Below, in pieces: positions 1-9,594 of a DNA stretch of 64,000 nt. Each line of letters opens with the position of its first letter. The stretch's first letter is position 1. Source of the stretch: Azoarcus sp. TTM-91 (GTDB lineage: Bacteria; Pseudomonadota; Gammaproteobacteria; Burkholderiales; Rhodocyclaceae); NCBI RefSeq assembly GCF_012911025.1, contig NZ_WUEI01000003.1:62001-126000 (forward strand), in the 5' to 3' direction. Made by a program: the position numbers and the translations under genes. A model generated the notes under the pieces. It worked only from the letters and a program-made list of their open reading frames with translations. It was not told where the DNA came from and made no database searches.

Positions 1-1095
1 GAGCACCGCCATGAACTCATCGCGGCCCTGCCGGCTGGACTTCGGTTCCAGCACGATGCGCACCGGCGACTTGTCGCTGGACTCGTCACGCACGGTATCC
101 AGCACGCCCAGCACCAGCTGCTTGAGGTTCTTCTGCTCCTGGGAGACGTCCTTCTTGCCGGCGCGCGGCTGCGGGTTGGTGATGCCTTCGATCTCGGACA
201 GCACCTGGGCGGTGGATACGCCGTGCGGAAGTTGTTCGACGATGACGCGCCATTGGCCGCGCGCCAACTCCTCGATGCGCCAGCGTGCGCGCATGCGCAG
301 GCTGCCGCGGCCACTGGTGTAGGCGTCGCGGATGGCCTCCGGCGTGGAGATGAGCTGGCCACCGCCGGGAAAGTCGGGGCCGGGCAGCAGCGGCAGGACT
401 TCGTCCAGACCGGCTTCCGGATGGCGAATCAGGTGGCAGGCGGCCTCGGCGACTTCGCGCAGGTTGTGCGGCGGAATTTCCGTGGCCATGCCGACCGCGA
501 TGCCGGAGGCGCCGTTCATCAGCACGAAGGGCAGGCGGGCAGGCAGCAGCTGCGGCTCTTCGAAGGCACCGTCGTAGTTGGGGATGAAATCCACCGTGCC
601 GCGGTCGATCTCGGACAGCAGCAGTTCGGCGATGGGCGTCAGCCGGCATTCGGTGTAACGCATGGCAGCGGCGGAATCGCCGTCGCGCGAGCCGAAGTTG
701 CCCTGGCCGTCCACCAGCGGATAGCGCAGCGAGAAATCCTGGGCGACCCGCACCATGGCGTCGTACACCGAGCTGTCGCCGTGGGGGTGGTACTTACCGA
801 TGACGTCGCCGACCACGCGGGCGGACTTCACATGCTTGGATTGCGCGCTCAGGCGCATCTCGTTCATCGCATGCAGGATGCGGCGCTGCACCGGCTTGAG
901 GCCGTCTTCCACCTGGGGCAGGGCGCGCGAGCGGACAACGCTCATCGCATAGGCGAGGTAGGCGCGCTCGGCGTAGCGGTCCAGCGGCAGCGCGCCGTCG
1001 TCGAGTTCGCCGGAAACCGGGGTTTCCGGTGGAGGCGGAGCGGGAGGGGCCGGGGGCGTTGCGGCGTCGAACAGATCGAGGGAGTCGTTACTCAT
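1..1095 (-). CDS. parC: DNA topoisomerase IV subunit A (ParC), C-terminal part beyond the window
   Basis: Breakage-reunion subunit of topoisomerase IV, which with ParE decatenates daughter chromosomes. The ATG lies at 1093-1095 and the frame stays open to base 1, giving 365 N-terminal residues; the rest is outside the window. Visible: the fluoroquinolone-target loop [15 protein letters not shown] near residues 100-114 (Ser at the E. coli Ser80 position, Asp in place of Glu84) and the catalytic tyrosine in AAMRYTE near residue 147. The first 35 or so residues are a proline/alanine-rich leader before the conserved start of the domain ([16 protein letters not shown]). It is third in a minus-strand run after parE and a small TPR-like gene. 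Identification is secure. Confidence 0.95.
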   Translation of the reverse strand, partial: MSNDSLDLFDAATPPAPPAPPPPETPVSGELDDGALPLDRYAERAYLAYAMSVVRSRALPQVEDGLKPVQRRILHAMNEMRLSAQSKHVKSARVVGDVIGKYHPHGDSSVYDAMVRVAQDFSLRYPLVDGQGNFGSRDGDSAAAMRYTECRLTPIAELLLSEIDRGTVDFIPNYDGAFEEPQLLPARLPFVLMNGASGIAVGMATEIPPHNLREVAEAACHLIRHPEAGLDEVLPLLPGPDFPGGGQLISTPEAIRDAYTSGRGSLRMRARWRIEELARGQWRVIVEQLPHGVSTAQVLSEIEGITNPQPRAGKKDVSQEQKNLKQLVLGVLDTVRDESSDKSPVRIVLEPKSSRQGRDEFMAVL

Positions 1096-1225
1096 CGGAG
1101 GTGAAGCGCGGGCCGGATTGGCAAAGGGCCCCGATCTTACCCCGTTCGCGGCGCCAGCCGCCAACCGCGGCGGCGAGGATGCGACGCGGCTGCGGCGCTT
1201 GTCGGATTTGCCACCGGGGCGGTGT

Positions 1226-1723
1226 TCACTCGTCCTCGGCGTCTTCCAGCAGGGCGGCGATCACCGAATGGCCGACGCCGTCGTCCGGGTCCAGCTGCTG
1301 CAGATGGCCGAGCACGCTGCGGCTGACTTCCGGGTTGCCCCGGCGCAGCTCGATGAAGGCCAGCGCCTTGAGGAAGGAGAGCAGGAAGCGCTGCGGCACC
1401 GTGCGGCGTTTGCTTTCCCCTACGTCGTCCGGCGTCCAGGTGCGCCAATCGTGGCTGATGCGCGCCTGGTGGGCGGCTTCGGCCAGTCCGTCCAGGGCCA
1501 CTGCGAGGGCGTCGTCCAGGTCGCGCTGCTGGTTCTGCAGCTTGAACAGGCAGCGGTAGGCGGGCAGGGAGGAGGGCGAGATCTCGATGGCGTGGCGGAA
1601 CAGCGCGCGGGCGCGTGCCGGCTCGCTGCGGTGGCAGCTCACGCCTTCCTGCAGCAGGGCATTGACGTGGGGCGGTAGCGGACCGAAATCGACCAGGTTT
1701 TCGACGGGCTTGGGGCGGGCCAT
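1226..1723 (-). CDS. TPR-like hypothetical protein between parE and parC
   Basis: A 165-residue soluble protein, no signal peptide or membrane segment. The ATG at 1721-1723 ([10 protein letters not shown]) is preferred over a longer in-frame start at 1843, because the longer form would run into the end of parE and adds a region of low plausibility. Helical segments with TPR-like spacing are visible ([20 protein letters not shown] near residues 30-50, then a second pair near the C-terminus ending in an acidic tail). I do not recognise a specific family. Its position between parE and parC on the same strand suggests cotranscription, but no role in topoisomerase function can be read from the sequence. 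Confidence 0.7.
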   Translation of the reverse strand: MARPKPVENLVDFGPLPPHVNALLQEGVSCHRSEPARARALFRHAIEISPSSLPAYRCLFKLQNQQRDLDDALAVALDGLAEAAHQARISHDWRTWTPDDVGESKRRTVPQRFLLSFLKALAFIELRRGNPEVSRSVLGHLQQLDPDDGVGHSVIAALLEDAEDE

Positions 1724-1796
1724 GGCGGGCAGGAGGGAGTCGCGGATCCTGCGCTTAAGCAAGATGCATTCCGCTTCGCCCGCCCGGGGGAAAGCC

Positions 1797-3770
1797 TCAG
1801 ATGTCGGCTTCCACCGTGTCGCCCTTGTCTTCCATCCAGGCACGCCGGCCGGAGGCTTCCCCCTTGCCCATCAGCAGGGTGAACATGCGCTGGGTTTCCT
1901 CGGCGGCGCCGGGGCGGACCTGCACCGGCAGCACCCGGCGGGTGGCGGGCGCCATGGTGGTTTCGCGCAGCTGATCCGGGTTCATCTCGCCCAGGCCCTT
2001 GAAGCGGCCGATCTCGAGTTGCTCCAGTTTGAAACCTTCCTGCTGCATGCGGTCGCGGATGGCGGCGAGTTCGCCGTCGTCCAGTGCGTAGAGGCGGCGC
2101 GCCGGGCGCTTCTTGCCCTGGGCCGGTACGTCCACGCGGTACAGCGGCGGCTGGGCGATATACACATGGCCGCGCGCGATCAGCGCCGGGAAGTGGCGGA
2201 AGAAGAGGGTGAGCAGCAGGGTCTGGATGTGGGAGCCGTCTACGTCCGCGTCCGACATGATGACGACCTTGCCGTAGCGCAGGCCGGAGAGATCCGGGTT
2301 GCTGTCGGCCTTGTGCGCATCCACGCCCAAGGCCACGGCGATGTCGTGGATTTCGGCGTTGGCAAACAGGCGGTCGGGGTCTATCTCCCAGGCGTTCTGC
2401 ACCTTGCCGCGCAAGGGCAGGATGGCCTGGGTTTCCTTGTCCCGCGCCATTTTGGCGGAACCGCCGGCGGAGTCGCCCTCGACCAGGAAGAGTTCGTTCT
2501 CGGCGATGTCCTCGGACTCGCAGTCCGACAGCTTGCCGGGCAGCACGGCCACGCCGGAGGTCTTCTTCTTTTCGACCTTCTGCGCGCTCTTCTGCCGTGC
2601 CAGCGCCTGCTTGATCGACAGCTCGGCGATCGCCTTGCCCGCCTCGACATGGTTGTTCAGCCAGATCTCGAAGGGGTCGCGGATCTGGGAGGAGACCAGC
2701 TTCACCGCCTCGCGGGAGTTCAGCTTCTCCTTCACCTGGCCCTGGAACTGCGGGTCCAGCAGGCGGGCGGAGAGGACGAAGCTCATGCGCCCGCAGACGT
2801 CTTCCTGCTGTAGCTTGACGCCGCGCGGCAGCAACGCGTGGTGTTCGATGAAGGACTTGATGGCTTCGAACACGCCGGCGCGCAGGCCGGACTCATGGGT
2901 GCCGCCGGCCACCGTCGGAATCAGGTTCACATAGGATTCGCTGGGCACCGCGCTCTCGAACCAGGCAATGGCCCAGGCCGCGCCTTCGCCGGGGGCGAAG
3001 CTGGCGTCGTCCTTGCCGGCGTAGTTTTCGGCGGTGTAGATCGGCGCCACCGGCTCGAAATCGCCCGCCACTTCCTTCAGATAGCCGGCCAGACCTTCGG
3101 GATAGGACCAGGTCTTGGTCAGCGCCGGGCCACTGGCCTGCTCGGTGTCCAGGCGCACGCTGACGCCGGACAGCAGCACCGCCTTGCTGCGCAGCAGGCG
3201 CTCGATTTCGCTCACCGGCACGCGCGGGTTGTCGAAGTAGCGCGCATCCGGCCACACCCGCACCCGGGTGCCAGTCTGGCGGCCGCATTCGCCTTCCACC
3301 CTTACCTCGCCGATCTGCTCGCCGCCGTCGGTGAAGTCGATGCGGTGCAGCTTGCCTTCGCGCTTGACCTCGACCTCGACGCGGGTGGACAGCGCGTTGG
3401 TCACCGCCACGCCGACGCCGTGCAGGCCGCCGGAGAAAGCGTAGGCGCTGTTGCCTTCTCGCTTGTCGAATTTGCCGCCGGCATGCAGCCGGGTATAGGC
3501 CAGCACCACCACCGGCACACCTTCTTCTGGATGCAGGCCCACCGGAATGCCGCGGCCGTCGTCGGCCACCGTCACCGAGCCATCGAGGTGCAGGGTGACG
3601 TGGATCTTCTTGGCGAAGCCGGCCAGGGCTTCGTCGGCGGCGTTGTCGATCACTTCCTGGATGATGTGCGCCGGCGAGTCGGTGCGGGTGTACATGCCCG
3701 GGCGCTCGCGCACCGGCTCCAGGCCCTTGAGGACGCGGAAGGAGGATTCGTCGTATTGCTTGGCAGTCAT
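1797..3770 (-). CDS. parE: DNA topoisomerase IV subunit B (ParE)
   Basis: ATPase subunit of topoisomerase IV, 657 residues, the normal length. In order: GHKL ATPase motifs (EVIDNAADEAL, then DDGRGIP near residue 70, and GGLHGVGVAVTNALS near 115); the transducer domain; then the TOPRIM domain with LVEGDSAGGSAK near 425 and the DADVDGSHI metal-binding motif near 505. The C-terminal KGLGEM signature is present. The shorter length and absence of the large insert of GyrB separate it from gyrB, and the parC gene downstream confirms the assignment. Confidence 0.96.
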   Translation of the reverse strand: MTAKQYDESSFRVLKGLEPVRERPGMYTRTDSPAHIIQEVIDNAADEALAGFAKKIHVTLHLDGSVTVADDGRGIPVGLHPEEGVPVVVLAYTRLHAGGKFDKREGNSAYAFSGGLHGVGVAVTNALSTRVEVEVKREGKLHRIDFTDGGEQIGEVRVEGECGRQTGTRVRVWPDARYFDNPRVPVSEIERLLRSKAVLLSGVSVRLDTEQASGPALTKTWSYPEGLAGYLKEVAGDFEPVAPIYTAENYAGKDDASFAPGEGAAWAIAWFESAVPSESYVNLIPTVAGGTHESGLRAGVFEAIKSFIEHHALLPRGVKLQQEDVCGRMSFVLSARLLDPQFQGQVKEKLNSREAVKLVSSQIRDPFEIWLNNHVEAGKAIAELSIKQALARQKSAQKVEKKKTSGVAVLPGKLSDCESEDIAENELFLVEGDSAGGSAKMARDKETQAILPLRGKVQNAWEIDPDRLFANAEIHDIAVALGVDAHKADSNPDLSGLRYGKVVIMSDADVDGSHIQTLLLTLFFRHFPALIARGHVYIAQPPLYRVDVPAQGKKRPARRLYALDDGELAAIRDRMQQEGFKLEQLEIGRFKGLGEMNPDQLRETTMAPATRRVLPVQVRPGAAEETQRMFTLLMGKGEASGRRAWMEDKGDTVEADI

Positions 3771-3801
3771 GCTGGAGGCGCGGTGCGGAAAAACGGGCGC
3801 C

Positions 3802-3810
3802 AGAATAACA
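3802..3810 (-). promoter_or_regulatory. Possible extended -10 element for parE
   Basis: On the minus strand TGTTATTCT matches an extended -10 (TGn then TATTCT, 4 of 6) about 30 bases upstream of the parE ATG. No good -35 is visible. Weak evidence; listed because it is the only promoter-like word in this 127-base gap. Confidence 0.25.
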
Positions 3811-3897
3811 GACCGGGGAAGGGCGGGCGCGGGCTTCGGTGGCGTCTGGCGCCGGTGCGGGCAGCAGCGCCTGGGTGTCGACGCAGGAGCTGGCGGT

Positions 3898-4389
3898 TCA
3901 GGCGCTGCCCAGCATGCGGCCGCCGCCGGTGGGGCGGGCGTTGCCAGCGGCGTCGTAGAGCTGCGGCTGGTCCGCGGCGGCGAGGAGCACCGACAGCGCG
4001 GTCTGGTTGTGCTGCATGCGCTCGTGGATGAGCTTGCCGGTGAGCTGGTTGCGCTCGCGGGCGTCGCGGGCGAGGGTCAGCACTTCTTCCCAGCGCCCCA
4101 GTACCCGCGGCAGGTTCTTGCACAGCTCGCGGATGGAGGCATCCGAATGGCTGCGGCCCATGCGGCCGAGCAGCATGGCGCGGTCGTCGTGCAGGCGCTG
4201 CAGCTGGCGGTAGCGGTCGGTCTTGTCCTTGGTCAGGGTCATCAGCGCGTCGATGTCCGCCGCGATCAGCAGCGCCGTCTCCTTCTCCAGCACGCCGATG
4301 AACTCGCGCAGCTGTATGGCTTCCGCTTCGATGAGCAGGGCCAGGCGCTGAATGTCGGCAGGGGTCGGAGCGGGAACGGGAGCTGGCAT
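3898..4389 (-). CDS. flgN: Flagellar export chaperone FlgN
   Basis: A 163-residue, largely helical cytoplasmic protein. FlgN-family proteins chaperone the hook-filament junction proteins FlgK and FlgL and deliver them to the export ATPase. Two features support this: long amphipathic helices over residues 10-140 (LIEAEAIQLREFIGVLEKE and following), and a glycine-rich tail ending GGRMLGSA, typical of the family in betaproteobacteria and pseudomonads. It follows flgM by 30 bases on the same strand, the standard flgMN order, and should share the sigma-28 promoter there. Both of its presumed clients are encoded at 13394-16644. Confidence 0.88.
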   Translation of the reverse strand: MPAPVPAPTPADIQRLALLIEAEAIQLREFIGVLEKETALLIAADIDALMTLTKDKTDRYRQLQRLHDDRAMLLGRMGRSHSDASIRELCKNLPRVLGRWEEVLTLARDARERNQLTGKLIHERMQHNQTALSVLLAAADQPQLYDAAGNARPTGGGRMLGSA

Positions 4390-4419
4390 CTAATTACGGT
4401 CTGGCTGGGCGGGGGACGG

Positions 4420-4710
4420 TCAGGACTGGGCGTCCAGCATCTGCCGTACGTCCTTGATCAGGCCGTCGGCAATGCGGTTGGCGTCAACCTTGAACCGGCC
4501 CTCGGCGATGGCCTGGCGGATTTCATCGACACGCTGCTGGTCCACCACCGGCGTGTCGGCGATGGCGGCTTCGGCCTTCTGCATGGTGGACGACAGCGAG
4601 GAGAGCTGAACTTTTTCGCCGCTTTCGCTCGGCTTAGACGGCGCGGTACGCTGGCGCGTGTCGGCGGTCGAGACCCCGCCGACGGAAGGCCCGGAACTTT
4701 CGATTTTCAT
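4420..4710 (-). CDS. flgM: Anti-sigma-28 factor FlgM
   Basis: A 96-residue protein that binds sigma-28 (FliA) until the hook is complete and is then exported. The ATG at 4708-4710 (MKIESSGPSV) is chosen over an upstream ATG at 4737 because GGAG lies 7 bases before it and because the sigma-28 start point falls near 4735. The disordered Ser/Thr-rich N-terminal half and the C-terminal sigma-binding helices (VDEIRQAIAEGRFKVD, then IADGLIKDVRQML) are typical. flgN follows. A strong sigma-28 promoter lies directly upstream, giving the usual negative feedback. Confidence 0.93.
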   Translation of the reverse strand: MKIESSGPSVGGVSTADTRQRTAPSKPSESGEKVQLSSLSSTMQKAEAAIADTPVVDQQRVDEIRQAIAEGRFKVDANRIADGLIKDVRQMLDAQS

Positions 4711-4741
4711 GATGCCGCTCCAAAATGGATTCTCCAACCGG

Positions 4742-4768
4742 TCATCGGCAGGCTGGAGAAAAACTTTA
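4742..4768 (-). promoter_or_regulatory. Sigma-28 (FliA) promoter of flgMN
   Basis: Minus strand: TAAAGTTT at 4768-4761, exactly 11 bases, then GCCGATGA at 4749-4742. Against the enterobacterial consensus TAAAGTTT-N11-GCCGATAA only one position differs. Start of transcription is expected near 4735, about 25 bases before flgM. It lies between flgA and flgM, so flgMN can be induced late and separately from flgA. Confidence 0.88.
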
Positions 4769-4821
4769 GCAATTAAAGCACCAATCGTTCCGGCTGTCCC
4801 GGCCTCTCCCGCGCAGGCGCT

Positions 4822-5520
4822 TCACTGCGGGATCTCCACATCGCCGCCGGGCCGCGCGGTGCCGGTCACCACCTGGCCGTTGGGCATCCGTACCCGGACC
4901 ATCTCGCCGGGCACCGCATTGTTCATGGCACGCCCTTCGGAACTCACGCTGAAGCCCGGGCCGGCGCTCACTACGCGCACGTTCTGGCCCTGCCGCACCG
5001 CATGCGGAATGCGCAGCATGTCCCCGCGCAGCGGGCTGCCGGCGGCTACTGCATAACGGGTGTGCAGGCCTAGAACTTGAGCCGGGTCGGTCAGCGTGTT
5101 GTCCGGCAGCGCCGCGAGGTCGCCGCGCCGGCGGCCGATGTCGGCCTGGCCGACGATCTGCCCTGCACGCAAGGGTTGCGCCGCTACCAGATAGTCGGCG
5201 GTGACGGCTACCCGGGCCTGGATGTAGGCCGTCCAGGTGACAGGCGAGTCGCAGCGCACGCCGACGCTGATCTGGCCCCAGGCGCGGGTGCCCGCGGGCA
5301 GGAAGGGGATGAGGTTGGCGCAAGGCGGCAACTGGTTGCGCGGATCCAGGCCGCCGACCTCGATCTCCACCTTGCCCGGCAGGCCGCGGGCTTCCTGCTG
5401 GAGGAAGGCGAGCACCGTGCGATTGACCGGTTCGGGGGCTTGCTGGGCGAAGGCGGGGCAGCTGAGCGGCAGCAGGGCGAGGGGGAAGGCGTGCAGGCGC
5501 AGGCGGGATGTCTTTCTCAT
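4822..5520 (-). CDS. flgA: P-ring assembly chaperone FlgA
   Basis: Periplasmic protein of 232 residues that assists polymerisation of FlgI into the P ring. A Sec signal peptide is visible (MRKTSRLRLHAFPLALL, cleavage near AFA-QQ at residues 24-26). The C-terminal SAF/FlgA domain contains RAGQIVGQADI near residue 120 and the closing MPNGQVVTGTARPGG segment. It is transcribed divergently from flgB, its usual arrangement. Confidence 0.92.
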   Translation of the reverse strand: MRKTSRLRLHAFPLALLPLSCPAFAQQAPEPVNRTVLAFLQQEARGLPGKVEIEVGGLDPRNQLPPCANLIPFLPAGTRAWGQISVGVRCDSPVTWTAYIQARVAVTADYLVAAQPLRAGQIVGQADIGRRRGDLAALPDNTLTDPAQVLGLHTRYAVAAGSPLRGDMLRIPHAVRQGQNVRVVSAGPGFSVSSEGRAMNNAVPGEMVRVRMPNGQVVTGTARPGGDVEIPQ

Positions 5521-5688
5521 GCCGGGATTGCATCACGGTCGCGCTGCCCACGGCAACCCGGACACCTGCGGCAAAGATTGCCGTGGCCCGGCAATTCCGG
5601 CGGAGCGGCCGCCGGCTAGCGGCTAAATTGGCCGGGCTTTTGGGGCCTTATCTCGCCAAGGTGCTTGCAGGGTGATCGCTACCATTCG

Positions 5689-5704
5689 TGGCATGGAAGG
5701 TGCA
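5689..5704 (+). promoter_or_regulatory. Probable sigma-54 promoter of the flgB operon
   Basis: TGGCATGGAAGGTGCA has the invariant GG (5690-5691) and GC (5702-5703) separated by 10 bases, against consensus TGGCACG-N4-TTGCA. Start expected near 5715, 55 bases before flgB. Two mismatches, so less certain than the sites before flgK, fliK and fliE. Confidence 0.65.
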
Positions 5705-5769
5705 ATGGCCTGAGTGCCTGCACCCAGCCCTCCAGCTGCGGCGCGGGCAATGAAGAGTGAGGTAAGGCG

Positions 5770-6174
5770 ATGAAAACCCAGTTCGACAAGCAGATCCAGT
5801 TTCATCAGACAGCCCTGAATGTCCAGGCCTACCGGCAGCAGCTGCTGGCCTCGAACATCGCCAACGCCGACACGCCTCACTACAAGGCCAAGGACATCGA
5901 TTTTCGCGAGGCGCTGGAAGGCGTGCTCAGCGGCAAGGAGAACGGCATGGCGCTGTCCCGCACCCAGCCGAAGCATATTGAAGGCGGCACCGGCAACATC
6001 CTCGAAGGTGCCACCAAGTACCGTACCGAGCTGCAATCCGCGGTGGATGGAAACACGGTGAACATGGACGTGGAACGCGCCGCCTTCGCCGAGAACTCGG
6101 TGCATTACGAAGCCAGCATCACCTTCATCAACGGCATGCTGCGCTCCATGCAGACGGCCATCAACGGCCAGTAA
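5770..6174 (+). CDS. flgB: Flagellar proximal rod protein FlgB
   Basis: A 134-residue proximal rod subunit exported by the flagellar type III system. The rod-family N-terminal motif is present ([21 protein letters not shown] near residues 26-46). So is the C-terminal helix [19 protein letters not shown]. First gene of a continuous plus-strand operon running to flgJ. A GAGGTAAGGCG stretch just upstream of the ATG can act as ribosome-binding site. Confidence 0.95.
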   Translation: MKTQFDKQIQFHQTALNVQAYRQQLLASNIANADTPHYKAKDIDFREALEGVLSGKENGMALSRTQPKHIEGGTGNILEGATKYRTELQSAVDGNTVNMDVERAAFAENSVHYEASITFINGMLRSMQTAINGQ

Positions 6175-6190
6175 GCGCGGAGTAACGGCC

Positions 6191-6601
6191 ATGAGCATGC
6201 TCAACGTCTTCCAGATCGCCGGCTCGGCGCTGAACGCGCAGTCGCTGCGGCTCAACACCACCGCTTCCAACCTGGCCAACGCCGACAGCGTGATCGCCGA
6301 GGACGGCCAGCCTTACCGCGCCAAGCAGGTGGTTTTTGCCGCCAAGCCGCTCGAAGGAACGGATGACGCCTCGGTGGGCGTGCGGGTGACGCAGATCGTG
6401 GAAAGCGCCGCGCCGATGCGGCTCACCTACGATCCGACCAACCCTGCGGCCAACGAGCAGGGCTACGTGGAAATGCCGAATGTGAACGTGGTCGAGGAGA
6501 TGGTGAACATGATCTCCGCCTCCCGTTCCTACCAGAACAACGCGGAAGTGATGAACACGGCACGGACCTTGCTGCAGAGGACCCTGCAGATCGGCCAGTA
6601 A
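6191..6601 (+). CDS. flgC: Flagellar proximal rod protein FlgC
   Basis: A 136-residue rod subunit. The N-terminal motif [15 protein letters not shown] near residues 20-34 and the C-terminal [20 protein letters not shown] motif near 97-116 are those of the axial-protein family. It follows flgB by 16 bases. Confidence 0.95.
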   Translation: MSMLNVFQIAGSALNAQSLRLNTTASNLANADSVIAEDGQPYRAKQVVFAAKPLEGTDDASVGVRVTQIVESAAPMRLTYDPTNPAANEQGYVEMPNVNVVEEMVNMISASRSYQNNAEVMNTARTLLQRTLQIGQ

Positions 6602-6642
6602 GCGCCGAACGGTAATCGAAGGGCAGATTTCGGAGAAACAGC

Positions 6643-7320
6643 ATGGCCACCGTGAGCAACAACACCAGCTCCACCGCGGACGCCGTCCTCGCCAACCTGG
6701 CGCGTACGGATACCAAGTCCACCAGCACCGCGGCGGACACCCGCATCCAGTTCCTGACGCTGCTCACGACCCAGCTGCAGAACCAGGACCCGATGAATCC
6801 GATGGAGAACGCCGAGCTTACTTCCCAACTGGCGCAGCTCAGCACTGTGGAGGGCATCGAGAAGCTGAACACGATGATGACCCAGCTGATCAACTCCCAG
6901 GAGTCCGCCGAAGGTCTGCAGGCGGCGGCCCTGGTCGGCCGGGGCGTGCTGGTCGAGGGCTCCGGCCTGCAACTGACCGAGGCCGGCGCGGTCGGCGGCT
7001 TCGAACTGGACGGCCCCGCGGACAACGTGACGATCACTATCAAGAATGCCTCCGGCGTGGAGGTCGCCAGCTTGGAATTCACCGACATGGAAGCCGGCAG
7101 CCAGAACTTCCTCTGGGACGGCACCGCCAAGGACGGCAGCATTGCCGCCGAAGGCATGTACACCGTGTCGGTGAAGGCGGTTCAGGGCGACAACACCGTC
7201 GTTTCCCGCCCGCTGCAGTTTGCGGCGGTCACCAGCGTCATCCGCGGCTCCAGCGGTACCGATCTGCAGGTCGGCAACCTGGGCGTCTTCAAGCTCGACG
7301 ACATCAAGCAGATCCTCTGA
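6643..7320 (+). CDS. flgD: Hook-capping protein FlgD
   Basis: A 225-residue scaffold that caps the growing hook and is absent from the finished structure. The N-terminal signature FLTLLTTQLQNQDPMNPMEN is at residues 37-56 and is followed by ELTSQLAQLSTVEGI. The C-terminal half is a FlgD tudor/FnIII-like region (NFLWDGTAKDGS near 150). Lies between the rod genes and flgE, its invariable place. Confidence 0.95.
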   Translation: MATVSNNTSSTADAVLANLARTDTKSTSTAADTRIQFLTLLTTQLQNQDPMNPMENAELTSQLAQLSTVEGIEKLNTMMTQLINSQESAEGLQAAALVGRGVLVEGSGLQLTEAGAVGGFELDGPADNVTITIKNASGVEVASLEFTDMEAGSQNFLWDGTAKDGSIAAEGMYTVSVKAVQGDNTVVSRPLQFAAVTSVIRGSSGTDLQVGNLGVFKLDDIKQIL

Positions 7321-7335
7321 TCCGGAGCGGCGAAC

Positions 7336-8673
7336 ATGGCATTCCAGCAAGGTTTGAGCGGCCTCAATTCTTCTTCGAAGGCGCTCGACGTCATCTCCAA
7401 CAACGTGGCCAACGCCAGCACCGTCGGCTTCAAGGCCAGCAGCACGCTGTTCTCAGACATGTACGCCTCGGCGATGGTCGGCGGCACTTCCTCGCTGCAG
7501 GTCGGCATCGGCAGCAAGGTGGCCGCGGTGTGGCAGTCCTTCACCCAGGGCAACCTCACCGCCACCAGCAACCAGTTGGACATGGCGATCAACGGCAATG
7601 GCTTTTTCCGCCTGCAGCGCAGCGACGGCACCATTGCCTACTCGCGCAATGGCCAGTTCGATGTGAACAAGGATGGCTACATCATCAACTCCAGCGGCGA
7701 CAAGCTGACCGGTTATGCCGTGGTGGACAACACCGGCACCTCCACCGTGTTCGCCGGCGAGCCCTCGGTGATCTACATCGATACCTCCAATGTCGCGCCG
7801 CGGGAGAGCGGCACCGCCTCGGTTGGCGTTAACCTGAACTCCTCAGAGAAGAGCCCGCTGAACCAGGATCCGGTGGGCAGCGACATCACGGCCTACGTCA
7901 ACGCCACCAGCATCCCGGTGGATAGCTACAACTACACCACCTCCATCACGGTGTATGACAGCCTGGGCAACGCCTCGCTGATGAGCTTGTACTTCGTGCG
8001 CGACGCGGACGTGGCCGGCGTGTCGCCCAACACCTGGACGGTGTACGGCCGTCTCTCCAACGACGTGGTGCCCGATCCCACCGACCCGGCCACTAACATC
8101 GGCACGCCGCTGGAAGAGCTGGGGCAGATAAGCTTCACGCCCTTTGGCGTGCTCGATACCACGGTGGCCAACAACGGCACCTTCACCATCTCCCGCACGG
8201 CGGCCGAGATCGGCACCGGCGCGGATGCGCTGAGCTTCAGCCTGGACCTGACCAAGTCCAGTCAGTGGAACAGCAGCTTCGGCGTCACCACCTCGCCGCG
8301 TACCGACGGCTACACCACCGGTGCGCTCACCGGTGTTTCGGTCAGCTCCACCGGCGTGCTGCAGGGCTCCTATTCCAACGGCCTGACCAAGGACATCGCC
8401 CAGCTTGCGCTGGCCACCTTCGCCAGCCCGCAGGGCCTGGCCTCGCTGGGCGACAACCTGTGGGCGGAGTCCTATGACTCCGGCCAGCCCACGGTGGGCG
8501 CGCCGGGCACCGGCATCCTCGGCTCGGTCACCTCCGGCCAGGTGGAAGAGTCGAACGTGGACCTCACCAACGAGCTGGTGCAGATGATCGTGCAGCAGCG
8601 CAATTACCAGGCAAATGCCCAGTCCATCCGCACGCAGGACCAGGTCCTGCAGACGCTGGTGAACCTGCGGTAA
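7336..8673 (+). CDS. flgE: Flagellar hook protein FlgE
   Basis: Hook subunit, 445 residues. N-terminal rod/hook motif (LDVISNNVANASTVGFK near 18-34), the LDMAINGNGFFRL motif near 84-96, and the C-terminal ESNVDLTNELVQMIVQQRNY motif. Its length sits within the usual 400-450 range. Fifteen bases separate it from flgD. Confidence 0.96.
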   Translation: MAFQQGLSGLNSSSKALDVISNNVANASTVGFKASSTLFSDMYASAMVGGTSSLQVGIGSKVAAVWQSFTQGNLTATSNQLDMAINGNGFFRLQRSDGTIAYSRNGQFDVNKDGYIINSSGDKLTGYAVVDNTGTSTVFAGEPSVIYIDTSNVAPRESGTASVGVNLNSSEKSPLNQDPVGSDITAYVNATSIPVDSYNYTTSITVYDSLGNASLMSLYFVRDADVAGVSPNTWTVYGRLSNDVVPDPTDPATNIGTPLEELGQISFTPFGVLDTTVANNGTFTISRTAAEIGTGADALSFSLDLTKSSQWNSSFGVTTSPRTDGYTTGALTGVSVSSTGVLQGSYSNGLTKDIAQLALATFASPQGLASLGDNLWAESYDSGQPTVGAPGTGILGSVTSGQVEESNVDLTNELVQMIVQQRNYQANAQSIRTQDQVLQTLVNLR

Positions 8674-8716
8674 GCGGCGGGGCCGCCGCAGACGTCGCAA
8701 GGACAGGAGAAAGTTA

Positions 8717-9463
8717 ATGGATCGTCTGATCTACACCGCCATGACTGGCGCCAAGTGGACCCTGGAGCAGCAGGCGGCGGTGGCGCACAACCTGGCCAAC
8801 GCGACGTCCACCGGCTTCCGCACCGAGATGCACAAGCTGCGCGCGGTGGAAATGCAGACCGAGGCTTTCCACAGCCGGGCCTTCGTCGTCGATGCCAGCG
8901 TCGCCACCGACTTCACCCCCGGCCCGCTGCAATTCAGCGGCAATGCCTACGACGTGGCGCTGAAGGGCAAGGGCTGGCTGACGGTACAGATGCCGGACGG
9001 CACCGAGGCCTATACCCGCGACGGCAGCCTGGAAGTGAGCGTGAACGGTGTGCTGCAGACTCATGACGGCCTGCCGCTGCTGGGCGCCTCCGGCCAGCCC
9101 ATCACGCTGCCGCCGGACAGCGAGATCGTCATCGGCGAGGACGGCACCGTCTCCGCCATTCCCTCTGGCCTGGGTCAGGGCAACGTGGTGAACGTGGTCG
9201 ACCAGCTCAAGCTGGTGAATCCGGCCGAGGCCGACCTGGTGCGTGGTGACGACGGCCTGTTCCGCCTGCGCCAGGGCGGCGCCGCGCCGGCAGACGCCAA
9301 CGTGCGGGTGGCTGGCGGTTACCTGGAAGGCAGCAATGTGAACGTGGTGGACCAGATGGTCACCATGATCTCGCTGGCCCGCCAGTTCGAGATGCAGACC
9401 CGCATGCTGCAGAGCGCCGAGCAGAACGATCAGTCCGCCACCCAGGTGATCTCCGCCAGGTGA
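8717..9463 (+). CDS. flgF: Proximal rod protein FlgF
   Basis: A 248-residue rod subunit. It starts MDRLIYTAMTGAKWTLEQQ and has the AVAHNLANATSTGFR motif near 22-36. The C-terminal GSNVNVVDQMVTMISLARQFEMQT motif near 207-230 closes the axial-family fold. A 131-base non-coding gap separates it from flgG. Confidence 0.94.
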   Translation: MDRLIYTAMTGAKWTLEQQAAVAHNLANATSTGFRTEMHKLRAVEMQTEAFHSRAFVVDASVATDFTPGPLQFSGNAYDVALKGKGWLTVQMPDGTEAYTRDGSLEVSVNGVLQTHDGLPLLGASGQPITLPPDSEIVIGEDGTVSAIPSGLGQGNVVNVVDQLKLVNPAEADLVRGDDGLFRLRQGGAAPADANVRVAGGYLEGSNVNVVDQMVTMISLARQFEMQTRMLQSAEQNDQSATQVISAR

Positions 9464-9594
9464 TCAGCAGGGCTTTTGCCCCGGTAATCCATCGATTGAC
9501 CGCGCCCCCGCAAGCCTAAGCTTCCATCGTCGGCAGAGCCGTTTCCACGGCGCGGGGCCGCAATCGCACAACAGAACGCACTCAGGAGCCCATC

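Noticed and set aside
223..1104. 293-codon plus-strand open frame at the left edge
   Set aside because: Antisense to parC, whose frame with topoisomerase motifs runs the whole way.
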